Of a stretch of 60,816 nucleotides of DNA, positions 1 to 7,583 are shown one piece after another (within the stretch, counting starts at the first letter, position 1; each line of letters starts with the position of its first letter). Source of the DNA: an uncultured Prevotellaceae bacterium. GTDB lineage: Bacteria; Bacteroidota; Bacteroidia; Bacteroidales; Bacteroidaceae. Under the pieces are notes generated by a model. The model worked only from the letters and a program-made list of their open reading frames with translations. It was not told where the DNA came from and made no database searches. Position numbers and translations under genes: made by a program. The stretch lies in the NCBI GenBank assembly GCA_947167455.1, contig CAMVIB010000016.1, positions 1 through 60,816 on the forward strand. The letters run 5' to 3'.

Positions 1-49
1 GCGAAGACCGCGTTGCGGTCTCTTTGGTGGTATGATTGCGGATAATCAT
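1..49. repeat. Truncated end of a palindromic intergenic element
   Basis: These 49 bases are the exact reverse complement of 19227-19275, the left end of a complete 258-bp element at 19227-19484. The window edge cuts this copy, so its other end is not visible. Two copies 19 kb apart show a dispersed repeat, not a gene. Confidence 0.85.
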
Positions 50-51
50 AA

Positions 52-86
52 AAAAAAGGGAGCTCTCGTGAGCTCTCTTTTCTGTT
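52..86 (-). terminator. Rho-independent terminator of the small lipoprotein gene
   Basis: Read on the minus strand, a GAGCTC-based stem with a short ACGA loop is followed by a run of seven T. It lies 40 bp past the lipoprotein stop codon, as expected for its terminator. Confidence 0.75.
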
Positions 87-124
87 CGTGTGCTGATGTC
101 CGTCAGCGCATGAATGTCTTTGGC

Positions 125-346
125 TTACTGAGCCTGAACTGAATCAGCAACAGCCTGAACAGCCTGAGCGACAGAATCGGCACCAGCCTGAGCGGTGGTG
201 TCAATCTCCTGAGCAACTTCCTCTACAGCCTGGTCGAGAGCCTGATCGAGGCTATCGGCGGTTTCGTTTGTAGCTTTCTGGTTGCCCGTGCAGGCAGCGA
301 AAGACATTGCCATAGCGGCAACGAACATAAATGCAACCTTTTTCAT
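125..346 (-). CDS. Small alanine/valine-rich lipoprotein
   Basis: A 73-residue protein with a lipoprotein signal: a short basic start, a hydrophobic core and a lipobox SFAAC with the cysteine near residue 19. The mature part, about 54 residues, is rich in Ala, Val, Gln, Asp and Glu, with repeated D-S-V-A-Q-A-V steps that would make an amphipathic helix, possibly a coiled coil. A minus-strand promoter box lies 58 bp upstream and a terminator follows, so it is a single-gene unit. I do not recognise the family. A small envelope lipoprotein of unknown role is the safest call. Confidence 0.75.
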   Translation of the reverse strand: MKKVAFMFVAAMAMSFAACTGNQKATNETADSLDQALDQAVEEVAQEIDTTAQAGADSVAQAVQAVADSVQAQ

Positions 347-404
347 TTTTGTCTTTTTGAGTTTTTAATTCTGTAAAACAATCATTTTGCTTCTTAAACT
401 GGCG

Positions 405-412
405 CAAAGGTA
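405..412 (-). promoter_or_regulatory. -7 promoter box for the small lipoprotein
   Basis: Minus-strand TACCTTTG matches the Bacteroidota -7 consensus TAnnTTTG and lies 58 bp before the lipoprotein start. No clear -33 TTG is visible. Confidence 0.55.
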
Positions 413-537
413 CGGACTTTTCTGTTACGTTGTATATTTTTTGCCAACTTTTTTTCAACTTTTTTCAACATTTTTTTGCTTTCTTCTTATAATCGTCTAA
501 TTATCAAATGTGTGTTGAAATGTTAAAAACACGCCCC

Positions 538-572
538 TTTGTGCCATCCAACGTCAAAAATGCTTATCTTTG
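538..572 (+). promoter_or_regulatory. Promoter of mtaB
   Basis: TATCTTTG at 565-572 fits TAnnTTTG, with TTTG at 538-541 as a candidate -33 element. It lies 9 bp before the ATG at 582. This is why 582 is chosen over an in-frame TTG at 570, which falls inside the box. Confidence 0.6.
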
Positions 573-581
573 CGCGGAATT

Positions 582-1931
582 ATGGAAAATGTCAACCTAT
601 TAGATGGCAAGCTCGCAGCCTTCTTCACCCTTGGCTGCAAGCTGAATTTCGCTGAGACGGCCACTATGGCCCGGCAGCTCGAGTCTCACGGCGTGAGGCG
701 TGTGCGTCGCGGCGAGAGGGCAGACATCTGCATCGTAAATACGTGCAGCGTCACCGAAGTGGCCGACCACAAATGTCGTCAGGCCATTCACAAGCTCGTG
801 CGCCAGAACCCCGGGGCTGTCGTTGTGGTGACAGGATGTTACGCCCAGCTCAGACCCGCCGACGTGGCGGCGATAGAGGGCGTGGATATCGTGTTGCCGC
901 AGGCTGAGAAGGGTAGGGTGGTGGAGCGACTGTCGGAGCTGATGAGCGGCCGCAGGCAGGAGGCGGCGTCGGCCGAACCTCTGTCGTCACGCACGACGCC
1001 CTTCGTGCCTTCATGCTCGCGGGGTGAGCGCACACGCTATTTCCTTAAGGTACAGGATGGGTGTGACTACTACTGCACCTACTGCACCATACCCTTCGCA
1101 CGGGGGCGTAGCCGCAATGGCTCTATAGACTCGCTCGTGGCGCAGGCACGAGAGGCTGCCGAGGCCGGGGGGCGCGAGATAGTGATTACCGGTGTCAACA
1201 TCGGCGACTTCGGCCGCACGACAGGCGAGAGCTTCATAGACCTCATACGTGCCCTCGACGGCGTGAGGGGCATAGACCGCTACCGCATTTCGAGCATAGA
1301 ACCCAACCTGCTCACCGACGAGGTGCTGCAGTTCTGTGCCGGCTCACGGGCTTTCATGCCGCACTTCCACATACCTCTGCAGTCGGGCTCCGACGAGGTG
1401 TTGAGGCTGATGCACCGTCGCTATGACACGGAGCTATTCTATAATAAGATCGCGCGCGTGCGCGAGTTGATGCCTGATGCTTTCATTGGAGTCGATGTCA
1501 TAGTCGGTACACGCGGCGAGACGGACGCGCTCTTCAGCGAGGCCGAGAGTTTCATAAGCTCGCTGCCGGTGTCACAGCTCCATGTGTTCAGCTACAGTGA
1601 GCGCCCTGGCACGGCAGCCCTGCGCATACCGTATGCCGTGACGCCGCAGCAGAAACACGAGCGCAGCCAGAGGCTGTTGGCGGTGAGCCAGCGTAAGTTG
1701 CATAAGTTCTACGACAGATATGTCGGCACCTGCCGGCCTGTGCTGCTTGAGCATTCACGGACCCCCGGTCTGTGCAACGGCTTCACCGACAACTATATCC
1801 GTGTGGAATATCACGGCCCGGGCTTCGACAATCAGCTCCTGAACCTGCATCTCGACGGGTGGAACGCCGACGGCACTGCCCTCGTTGCCAGCGATGTCAT
1901 GCCCTCCTCACAGACTCATTTTGACCGATGA
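582..1931 (+). CDS. mtaB: tRNA t6A37 methylthiotransferase MtaB
   Basis: Radical-SAM methylthiotransferase predicted to convert t6A at position 37 of ANN-decoding tRNAs to ms2t6A. From ATG 582 it is 449 residues. The N-terminal MTTase domain carries the three cluster cysteines (C19 in LGCKLN, C55 in VNTCS, C86 in TGCYA). The radical-SAM motif CxxxCxxC is C161-C165-C168 (DGCDYYCTYC). A TRAM-like RNA-binding tail follows. The GCKLN start and overall length fit MtaB better than MiaB or RimO, but the split is from motif memory. Its stop overlaps the next start (ATGA), so it is translationally coupled to the glycosyltransferase. Confidence 0.88.
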   Translation: MENVNLLDGKLAAFFTLGCKLNFAETATMARQLESHGVRRVRRGERADICIVNTCSVTEVADHKCRQAIHKLVRQNPGAVVVVTGCYAQLRPADVAAIEGVDIVLPQAEKGRVVERLSELMSGRRQEAASAEPLSSRTTPFVPSCSRGERTRYFLKVQDGCDYYCTYCTIPFARGRSRNGSIDSLVAQAREAAEAGGREIVITGVNIGDFGRTTGESFIDLIRALDGVRGIDRYRISSIEPNLLTDEVLQFCAGSRAFMPHFHIPLQSGSDEVLRLMHRRYDTELFYNKIARVRELMPDAFIGVDVIVGTRGETDALFSEAESFISSLPVSQLHVFSYSERPGTAALRIPYAVTPQQKHERSQRLLAVSQRKLHKFYDRYVGTCRPVLLEHSRTPGLCNGFTDNYIRVEYHGPGFDNQLLNLHLDGWNADGTALVASDVMPSSQTHFDR

Positions 1932-3019
1932 ACACAAACAACATACCTTCTCCGACGGCCGCAGGACGTGTGGCCGTGGTGATCTTGAACTGGAATGGCG
2001 CCGACATGTTGCGCCGCTTCCTGCCCTCTGTCGTTGCCAACACGCCTGCCGGGCTGGCCGACATCATCGTAGCCGACAACGCCTCCACCGACGACTCGCT
2101 GACCGTGCTCGCCGACTTTCCGGGCGTGAAACTCATCACCCTCGACCGCAACCATGGCTTTGCCGGAGGCTATCAGGTGGCGCTCGCGAAGCTTGGTGAC
2201 GGGTATGCCTACTACCTGCTGCTCAACTCCGATGTCATGACACCCCCAGGCTGGCTGCAGCCTATGACCGACTATCTCCGGCACCACCCCGACGTCGCAG
2301 CCTGTCAGCCTAAGCTCATGGCCGAGCACGACCATGCCAGCTTCGAGTATGCCGGTGCGGCGGGTGGCTACATCGACGCGCTTGGCTATCCTTTTTGCCG
2401 GGGGCGCGTGTTCGATGTCGTGGAGCACGACAGCGGGCAGTATGACGATGTGGCAGATGTCTTCTGGGCTACGGGAGCCGCGCTGCTCATCCGCTCGCGT
2501 GCCTACTGGGATGCCGGTGGCCTTGACAGCCGTTTCTTTGCCCATCAGGAGGAAATCGATCTGTGCTGGCGTCTGCGCGCCAGAGGACATCGCATAGTGT
2601 GTGTGCCTGCCAGCGTGGTGTATCACGTCGGCGGCGGCACGCTGCCGAAGGAGAACCCCCGTAAGACCTTCCTCAATTTCCGCAACAACCTGTTGCTGCT
2701 CTACAAGAACTTGCCAGCACGGCGGCTGCGCCGCGTGATGTTCGTGCGCTGCTGGCTCGATGCGCTGGCGTCGCTCGTCTTCCTGCTCAAGGGCGAGGGC
2801 GGCAGCTTCATGGCCGTGTGGCGGGCACGCCGCGCCTTCCGCAGCATGCGTGCCGACTTTGCAGCCTCGCGTGCCGAGAACATGGCGGCCGCTGTGACAG
2901 ACAGCATCCCGGAGATGCTGCCTGCAAGTCTCCTCGTGGAATTCCACCTGCGGCGGCATAGACTCTTCTCGCAGATCAGCAGGGCCTGGAATTTCCTAGG
3001 CCATCCTAGGCAGTCCTAG
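1928..3019 (+). CDS. Family 2 glycosyltransferase (rhamnosyltransferase-like)
   Basis: GT2 enzyme of 363 residues, predicted to move a sugar from a nucleotide-sugar donor in surface glycan assembly on the cytoplasmic face. The GT-A core is clear: VVILNWNGADML at about 16-27, the ADNASTDDS donor-binding motif, RNHGFAGG, and LLLNSDV with the DxD-equivalent aspartate. Later motifs (FFAHQEEIDLCWR) are typical of WcaA/RfbF-type transferases. It overlaps mtaB by 4 nt. The last few codons and the stop lie inside the CCTAGG tandem repeat, so the C-terminus appears overwritten by the array. Acceptor unknown. Confidence 0.85.
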   Translation: MNTNNIPSPTAAGRVAVVILNWNGADMLRRFLPSVVANTPAGLADIIVADNASTDDSLTVLADFPGVKLITLDRNHGFAGGYQVALAKLGDGYAYYLLLNSDVMTPPGWLQPMTDYLRHHPDVAACQPKLMAEHDHASFEYAGAAGGYIDALGYPFCRGRVFDVVEHDSGQYDDVADVFWATGAALLIRSRAYWDAGGLDSRFFAHQEEIDLCWRLRARGHRIVCVPASVVYHVGGGTLPKENPRKTFLNFRNNLLLLYKNLPARRLRRVMFVRCWLDALASLVFLLKGEGGSFMAVWRARRAFRSMRADFAASRAENMAAAVTDSIPEMLPASLLVEFHLRRHRLFSQISRAWNFLGHPRQS

Positions 3020-3100
3020 GCCATCCTAGGTCTTCCTAGGCTTTCCTAGGCTTTCCTAGGTAGTCCTAGGCAGTCCTAGGCAGTCCTAGGCCATCCTAGA
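2995..3100. repeat. CCTAGG array with exact 10-bp period
   Basis: Ten perfect CCTAGG hexamers begin at 2995, 3005 and so on to 3085, followed by a decayed unit at 3095 (CCTAGA). Each is separated by four variable bases (CCAT, CAGT, TCTT, CTTT, TAGT). The spacer bases vary while the palindrome and the 10-bp phase are kept. The array begins inside the 3' end of the glycosyltransferase gene and ends just before the terminator hairpin. Confidence 0.95.
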
Positions 3101-3107
3101 TTCACAG

Positions 3108-3142
3108 CAGTAGCGGCAGTGGTGTCACCACTGCCGCTACTG
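3108..3142. terminator. Palindromic hairpin between convergent genes (copy 1)
   Basis: A 17-bp perfect inverted repeat around one central base (arms 3108-3124 and 3126-3142). It sits between the glycosyltransferase (+) and the 60-aa gene (-), so it can serve both as a bidirectional terminator. There is no long T run. A copy at 7277-7313 differs by a paired change (CAGTAG/CTACTG here, CAATAG/CTATTG there), so pairing is kept. Confidence 0.65.
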
Positions 3143-3149
3143 TCATACG

Positions 3150-3181
3150 CTTGGGCAGCACGCGTTGCCGTGCTGCCCAAG
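3150..3181. terminator. Second hairpin downstream of the 60-aa gene (copy 1)
   Basis: A 13-bp perfect stem (CTTGGGCAGCACG with its complement) and a 6-nt loop CGTTGC, immediately after the 60-aa stop on the minus strand. The matching hairpin at 7321-7352 has the same stem, with one extra G, but the loop is the reverse complement, GCAACG. Confidence 0.65.
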
Positions 3182-3463
3182 GTGCTATCAGTCGAAGATG
3201 GTCTCTCCGAAGTAGTTGCCGCCGTCCTTGACGTCGGCCTCCGTGGGCGTTTCCTCATTGCCCATCTGGATGCCGGAGTTACCACCTACGCTGGTGATGC
3301 TGGCGGCAATGAGCATCTCTGTCTGGATAGTATGCTCACTGAGGGCAGGTGTCATATATGTCTTTTTCATTGTCTGATAGAGTATTTTACATTATACATT
3401 ATACATTTCACATTACTTGACGGCCACCTTCTTGCCGTTGACGATGTAGATGCCCTTCTGAGC
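3169..3463. repeat. 295-bp tract identical to 7340-7634
   Basis: By direct line-by-line comparison the two tracts are identical. They cover half of hairpin 2, the whole 60-aa gene, the AT-rich spacer and the last codons of each large secreted protein (the GIYIVNGKKVAVK tail). Identity stops abruptly inside both large genes, which suggests recent duplication or gene conversion. Confidence 0.95.
3188..3370 (-). CDS. 60-aa small protein with KxYxxP start (copy 1)
   Basis: A 60-residue protein beginning MKKTYMTPAL, identical to the one at 7359-7541. It has an N-terminal K-x-Y-x-x-P motif, a short hydrophobic stretch (MLIAASITSV, about residues 19-28) and an acidic Gly/Asn-rich tail ending in TIFD. 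Small proteins with this kind of start are, in my recollection, common and uncharacterised in Bacteroidales. It lies 42 bp after the stop of the 1172-aa secreted protein on the same strand and is probably cotranscribed. It has no classical signal peptide or lipobox. A secreted peptide or modified-peptide precursor is possible but unproven. Confidence 0.65.
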   Translation of the reverse strand: MKKTYMTPALSEHTIQTEMLIAASITSVGGNSGIQMGNEETPTEADVKDGGNYFGETIFD

Positions 3464-6400
3464 CTTGTTCACGCGCTGGCCGGCGAGGTTGTAGATAGCG
3501 CCGTTCTCAACAGCGGCGCCGTTGATCTCGTCGATGCCTGTTGCCAGACCTCCGTCGATGAAGAGCTTCACCTCGCCGCTGGCGCCCTTGGCCTTGATGT
3601 AGGCACGGAAGGCGTTCATGCTCGTGGCGCCGGAGCTCTTATAGACAGCTCCGTTGCCGATGAAGTAGTCGCCTGCTGCGATATCTGTGGGGGCGTAGGT
3701 GCCTACGAAGTCGAAGTTGGTGCCGCTGACCTTGGCCTCGGCCGTCTTCACGAGCGTTGAGCTGACGGTAATCTGGTTTGTTTCCGTCACGCCGCCGAGC
3801 AGCACAGGCACGTTGGCCTCTATCGTGTTCTCGTCTTTGCTGTTGAAGTTGATGGTGGCGTTGTTGGGGTCTTCGCTGCTCTCGCTGTAGGCATAGACCT
3901 TGGCATCCTGACCGAAGGCCGCTGCCACCTGCTCGGCTGTCATGGCGAAGGGCAGCACGACGCTGTTGTAGCCAGTCTTGAAGCTGCGGTTCAGTGTCAC
4001 GTTGGCAAACTTCTCCTCGGCCTGGGTGAACTCTGCGTCGTCACTGATGACCATGTCCTCTGCCACTGCCAGTTTCATGCTCACATCGGCGAGGACAAAG
4101 TGTTGATTTGCGTAGATCTCAAGAATTGAGTTATCCTCGGTCGGGGTAACATAGAACTTTATGGTCAGGAAGGGATTGCCTTCTGCGTCATTTACTTTAC
4201 CGGGCACGGTGATGGTCTTCTCCTGCTTAACACCATCCAATGTCACGCTGGTTTTGGTAGGATAAGCGCCATCACGCCAGGCTGCAATCTTATAGGTCAC
4301 TTCATACTGTTCGTGCTTGTTCAGCGGCAGGGTGTAGCCTGTCTGCTCGCCATAAGTGAGCGTGGTGCCGCCCCAAGAGAAGACAGCGGCTTTGCCGTCG
4401 GTGTAGGCTAGACCTGGGTCAACGGTCTCGTCCTTCACGAGCAGACGGATGCCGTCCACCTTCGTCCAGCCGGGCAGGGTGATGTCGCCGCTGGTGGTGT
4501 TGGCCTCGGTTTCGGCGAACTGGCCGTCAAAGATAGCATCCACTTCACTGTCGTTGGAAGTCCAGGTGGCGTTTGTGAGAGCTTCGGTAGCAGCTATCAC
4601 ATCTTCCTTGAAGTTCGTCAGTTCTGCAGTCTGGTCAATAGCCTTGGCTGCAGCCAGAGCTTTCAGTGCTGCCACATTATTATAGGGAGCATATTCGCCT
4701 CCGTCGAAACCGAGGTAGGTGAGAACGGCCTCTGCATCAGCGATGGCAGTGTTCAAGTTGTTATATTCAACTTCGCCTGCGTAAGCATCTTCATTCAGCT
4801 CGAGCTGCACGAGGCGGAAATCAGCAACAGAGAACCACTCATGGACGGGCTTAGCAGTTGCAGTCACCTTTATAGTGATGCCTTTTCCATCGGTAGTGAA
4901 TTCAAGTGAAGCATCACCCCAACCGCGGTCGAACACATTGCCAGTGTTACCTACATGAGGCAGTTCTACGCTCTCTTCGCCAACAGCCATGGTCAAAGTG
5001 GTGTTCGTGCCCGCACGACCCTTAGCGGTCAGCAGATATTTACCAGCTGGAATCTGCACGTTCTGTTCCATGGTTGTTGTCCAAGCAGTGCCATTCCAGT
5101 TACCACCATCGAAGTAAGAGTGAGTATTTGTGCCATCGGCATCCGTCCAAGGCTCTTTGTTGGCCGGGTTGTTCTTGTTGCCAGTCCATGTCCAGCCGTC
5201 GTTGTTTTTTGGATCGTTGGCATTTGTAATGGAGCTTGTCATATTCACGGCTCCCTCGACACCCTCGGCCATGGCGTGGCTCTCATAGTAAGCGCGGATA
5301 GCGACTCGCATGGCTGCTGCTCTTGAAGCTGCATCTGCAGCATCCACTACTTCCACTCCCATACCATACGCATCACCAATTGCTACGTATTTTTCCGAAG
5401 TAGCATAAGCCAAATGTGGTATGTTTTCGAAGAGCTCTGCAAGGTCGTCATATGCAGCTTTGGCTGAAGTAAATGCGCTGGTTGCGGAACGAAGGGCGGC
5501 AGTAGCCTCGTCGTAGCCGTCGGCTGTTGACGGTTCATCCTTTGCTATTTCGGCATTGATTGCGGTCAGCTCAGCACCTGTCACATTCTGATAGTCAGTG
5601 TTGGCAACGGCAGCCTCGGCAGCAGCCTTAGCCTCCTCCCATGCCAGCTTGTGAGAAGCATTCTTGGCATCGTTGATGACATCGCCAGCACCATAGTAGC
5701 GTAGGCTCACGTTGTCGATACCCATCCAGTTGGCGGTGGCAGTAGTCTGCTCCAAACCGATCTCAATTTGGTTGTTGGTGACGACGGTATAAACCTCGTA
5801 TGCGGTGGGCGCACCTGTTGTCAGGTAGGTCTTATCGTTGTTAGCAAACACATACTGGCTCTCGTTGGGGTCTGCCAGCGTGTTAACGAACGCAGCGATG
5901 TCCAGACGGTATGTGCCGTTAGGAATGTTGCTGATGGTCTGGTACATCTTGTTTGCCTTTGCTGAACTGTTCCAATTCTCCCAGAAAGGTTTGGTGAAAG
6001 CACCTTCTTGGTTTGATGCCTTTGCGCTATTCTGGAAGCCACCTGTTCGATTCCAACCATCCACGTTGTCAGTAAACGTTCCGTTCACTACGAAGCTGGT
6101 GGCTACAGGCGCTGCAAATGTGGCATCGGCCAGGCCGTTATCATAGCGGAGAACAGCATCCTTGTCGGCTGCCTGGAGAGTAGCCAGGGCATTGGCAAGT
6201 TCATCTGCCGTGGTTGCATTTGTCAGTGCGCTCTCTGCGGCAGTGATTGCATCTGCCAGCCCTTCTTTGGCATCACACAGCTTAGCCCTGTCTATCTCAG
6301 CCTGAAGAGCATCCTTACCTGCCTTGAGGGGGTCGGTCCATGTCAGCTTCAAGTGACTGACGTGAAGGGTTGGAGTGTTTGCTGAACCAATGTTATTTGA

Positions 6401-6931
6401 GCCAGTTCCGTAACCAAGACTGATGGTAGCAGTGGTGGGCGAGGTAACATTAAAGGAGATGGAATGGGTCGTCCAGCTGTTGCCGCCAGCCATCCACTCT
6501 GTGGATTTGTCCGTGGTCTTAACGTCGCCTATCTGAACAAAGAAACGATTGTCGTAAGTAGCTTTAGTTGTTTTGGAATTTGTGTTCTCCACATCATAAG
6601 TGAGCGTGTATGCTCCGATGGGCAGTTCAGAGGTCGTTTGCGTGAAAGCTGCATAGCTTGTTGACCATCGCACCTCGAAGCCAAAGCAGTACTCTGTTGC
6701 TAAGTGCGTGGCATCTACGGTAGAAACGGCTTGGCCCTCAGCTGTACGGACACCATACGTACCAATAAGACCATTTCCATAATCCTTGTACTGAGTAGAT
6801 GTTACTGCTGTCCACCCATCTGTGGACGAGAAGTCGGCATTCTGGATGTACGTGCTGGTCACGTCAGTCTGTGCCGAAGCCCCAGCGGTGCAGAAGAGCA
6901 GCGCTGCGGCGAGAAGTTGTTTTACTTTCAT
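3413..6931 (-). CDS. Large secreted multidomain protein with C-terminal sorting-like tail (1172 aa)
   Basis: Signal peptide at 1-20 (cleavage near GASA-Q), then alternating modules. Jelly-roll, carbohydrate-binding-like segments (about 25-200, 275-420, 560-715 and 800-960; motifs such as NADFSSTDGW, NGTFTDNVDGW, NWMGIDNVSLRYY) are separated by helical FIVAR-like linkers (ALQAEIDRAK and similar). A conserved C-terminal beta domain (FKTGYNSVVLPFAMTAEQV) follows. The tail IYNLAGQRV...GIYIVNGKKVAVK resembles type-A C-terminal signals of the type IX secretion system. No glycosidase active site is visible, so an adhesin or glycan-binding surface protein is inferred. It is a paralogue of 7584-11294. 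Confidence 0.75.
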   Translation of the reverse strand: MKVKQLLAAALLFCTAGASAQTDVTSTYIQNADFSSTDGWTAVTSTQYKDYGNGLIGTYGVRTAEGQAVSTVDATHLATEYCFGFEVRWSTSYAAFTQTTSELPIGAYTLTYDVENTNSKTTKATYDNRFFVQIGDVKTTDKSTEWMAGGNSWTTHSISFNVTSPTTATISLGYGTGSNNIGSANTPTLHVSHLKLTWTDPLKAGKDALQAEIDRAKLCDAKEGLADAITAAESALTNATTADELANALATLQAADKDAVLRYDNGLADATFAAPVATSFVVNGTFTDNVDGWNRTGGFQNSAKASNQEGAFTKPFWENWNSSAKANKMYQTISNIPNGTYRLDIAAFVNTLADPNESQYVFANNDKTYLTTGAPTAYEVYTVVTNNQIEIGLEQTTATANWMGIDNVSLRYYGAGDVINDAKNASHKLAWEEAKAAAEAAVANTDYQNVTGAELTAINAEIAKDEPSTADGYDEATAALRSATSAFTSAKAAYDDLAELFENIPHLAYATSEKYVAIGDAYGMGVEVVDAADAASRAAAMRVAIRAYYESHAMAEGVEGAVNMTSSITNANDPKNNDGWTWTGNKNNPANKEPWTDADGTNTHSYFDGGNWNGTAWTTTMEQNVQIPAGKYLLTAKGRAGTNTTLTMAVGEESVELPHVGNTGNVFDRGWGDASLEFTTDGKGITIKVTATAKPVHEWFSVADFRLVQLELNEDAYAGEVEYNNLNTAIADAEAVLTYLGFDGGEYAPYNNVAALKALAAAKAIDQTAELTNFKEDVIAATEALTNATWTSNDSEVDAIFDGQFAETEANTTSGDITLPGWTKVDGIRLLVKDETVDPGLAYTDGKAAVFSWGGTTLTYGEQTGYTLPLNKHEQYEVTYKIAAWRDGAYPTKTSVTLDGVKQEKTITVPGKVNDAEGNPFLTIKFYVTPTEDNSILEIYANQHFVLADVSMKLAVAEDMVISDDAEFTQAEEKFANVTLNRSFKTGYNSVVLPFAMTAEQVAAAFGQDAKVYAYSESSEDPNNATINFNSKDENTIEANVPVLLGGVTETNQITVSSTLVKTAEAKVSGTNFDFVGTYAPTDIAAGDYFIGNGAVYKSSGATSMNAFRAYIKAKGASGEVKLFIDGGLATGIDEINGAAVENGAIYNLAGQRVNKAQKGIYIVNGKKVAVK

Positions 6932-6988
6932 TTGTGAATTGATATAATGTGTTAATTAGTAAATGCGTTAGAGAGTGTATTTCGGCTA

Positions 6989-7005
6989 CAAAAGTACCAC
7001 TTTTG
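6989..7005 (-). promoter_or_regulatory. -7 box and palindrome upstream of the 1172-aa gene
   Basis: Minus-strand TACTTTTG (6989-6996) fits TAnnTTTG and lies 58 bp before the start. It is also half of a perfect 7-bp inverted repeat CAAAAGT-ACC-ACTTTTG, which could be an operator. Confidence 0.5.
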
Positions 7006-7057
7006 TAAGAAGCGGGACGGGCATTTGGTGTTAAAAAAACGTAATTGTGTACTTGGC

Positions 7058-7088
7058 GATACAATTTCCAACAGAAATTGTATCTTTG
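7058..7088 (+). promoter_or_regulatory. 11-bp palindrome overlapping a plus-strand promoter box
   Basis: GATACAATTTC (7058-7068), a 5-nt spacer and its exact complement (7074-7084) overlap a plus-strand TATCTTTG at 7081-7088. No recognisable plus-strand gene follows, so either a small RNA start or a bidirectional operator is possible. Confidence 0.4.
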
Positions 7089-7209
7089 CGGCGAAAAGTG
7101 CCTGGCGGGCGGGAGGGGGTAGTGACCAACATCAGCGTGCGTTGTGGCACGATTACCGTGAACGAGGGATGTGCCGCTCATGGAGCCGCGGAAATGGCTG
7201 ATAGGGCTT

Positions 7210-7255
7210 CCTAGGTTTTCCTAGGCTTTCCTAGGGCTTCCTGGGATTTCCTAGG
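7210..7255. repeat. Second CCTAGG array, 10-bp period
   Basis: CCTAGG at 7210, 7220, 7230 and 7250, with CCTGGG at 7240. It has the same period and the same place relative to hairpins and the 60-aa gene as the array at 2995-3100. Confidence 0.9.
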
Positions 7256-7276
7256 GCTCCTCTCACCTTTCATAAA

Positions 7277-7313
7277 ACAATAGCGGCAGTGGTGTCACCA
7301 CTGCCGCTATTGT
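7277..7313. terminator. Palindromic hairpin (copy 2)
   Basis: An 18-bp inverted repeat around one central base, matching 3108-3142 except for a compensating pair change in the arms. It is the likely terminator region of the 7584-11294 / 60-aa transcript. Confidence 0.65.
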
Positions 7314-7320
7314 CATAAGC

Positions 7321-7352
7321 TTGGGGCAGCACGGCAACGCGTGCTGCCCAAG
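7321..7352. terminator. Second hairpin (copy 2) with inverted loop
   Basis: Stem TTGG(G)GCAGCACG with its complement and loop GCAACG. The loop is the reverse complement of that in copy 1 (CGTTGC), while the arms are the same. Confidence 0.65.
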
Positions 7353-7358
7353 GTGCTA

Positions 7359-7541
7359 TCAGTCGAAGATGGTCTCTCCGAAGTAGTTGCCGCCGTCCTT
7401 GACGTCGGCCTCCGTGGGCGTTTCCTCATTGCCCATCTGGATGCCGGAGTTACCACCTACGCTGGTGATGCTGGCGGCAATGAGCATCTCTGTCTGGATA
7501 GTATGCTCACTGAGGGCAGGTGTCATATATGTCTTTTTCAT
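7359..7541 (-). CDS. 60-aa small protein with KxYxxP start (copy 2)
   Basis: Identical in DNA and protein to the gene at 3188-3370. It lies 42 bp downstream of the stop of the 1236-aa secreted protein, the same relation as in copy 1. The fixed pairing of giant secreted protein and 60-aa protein suggests the two belong together, though no function is known. The spacer holds the AT-rich motif TTACATTATACATTATAC. Confidence 0.65.
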   Translation of the reverse strand: MKKTYMTPALSEHTIQTEMLIAASITSVGGNSGIQMGNEETPTEADVKDGGNYFGETIFD

Positions 7542-7583
7542 TGTCTGATAGAGTATTTTACATTATACATTATACATTTCACA

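Larger units (their letters stand above)
6932..7276. other. Intergenic region between the two secreted-protein modules
   Basis: It holds the minus-strand promoter region of the 1172-aa gene, an 11-bp palindrome overlapping a plus-strand promoter box, and the second CCTAGG array. I see no convincing gene. The reading frame covering 6864-7181 on the minus strand has no family features. Confidence 0.6.

Noticed and set aside
1916..2959. 347-codon minus-strand open frame opposite the GT2 gene
   Set aside because: Composition (His, Arg, Ala-rich, no domain pattern) is that of an antisense shadow.
2995..3100. CRISPR array
   Set aside because: Unit and spacer are 6 and 4 bp. No CRISPR-size repeats, unique spacers or cas genes exist in the window.
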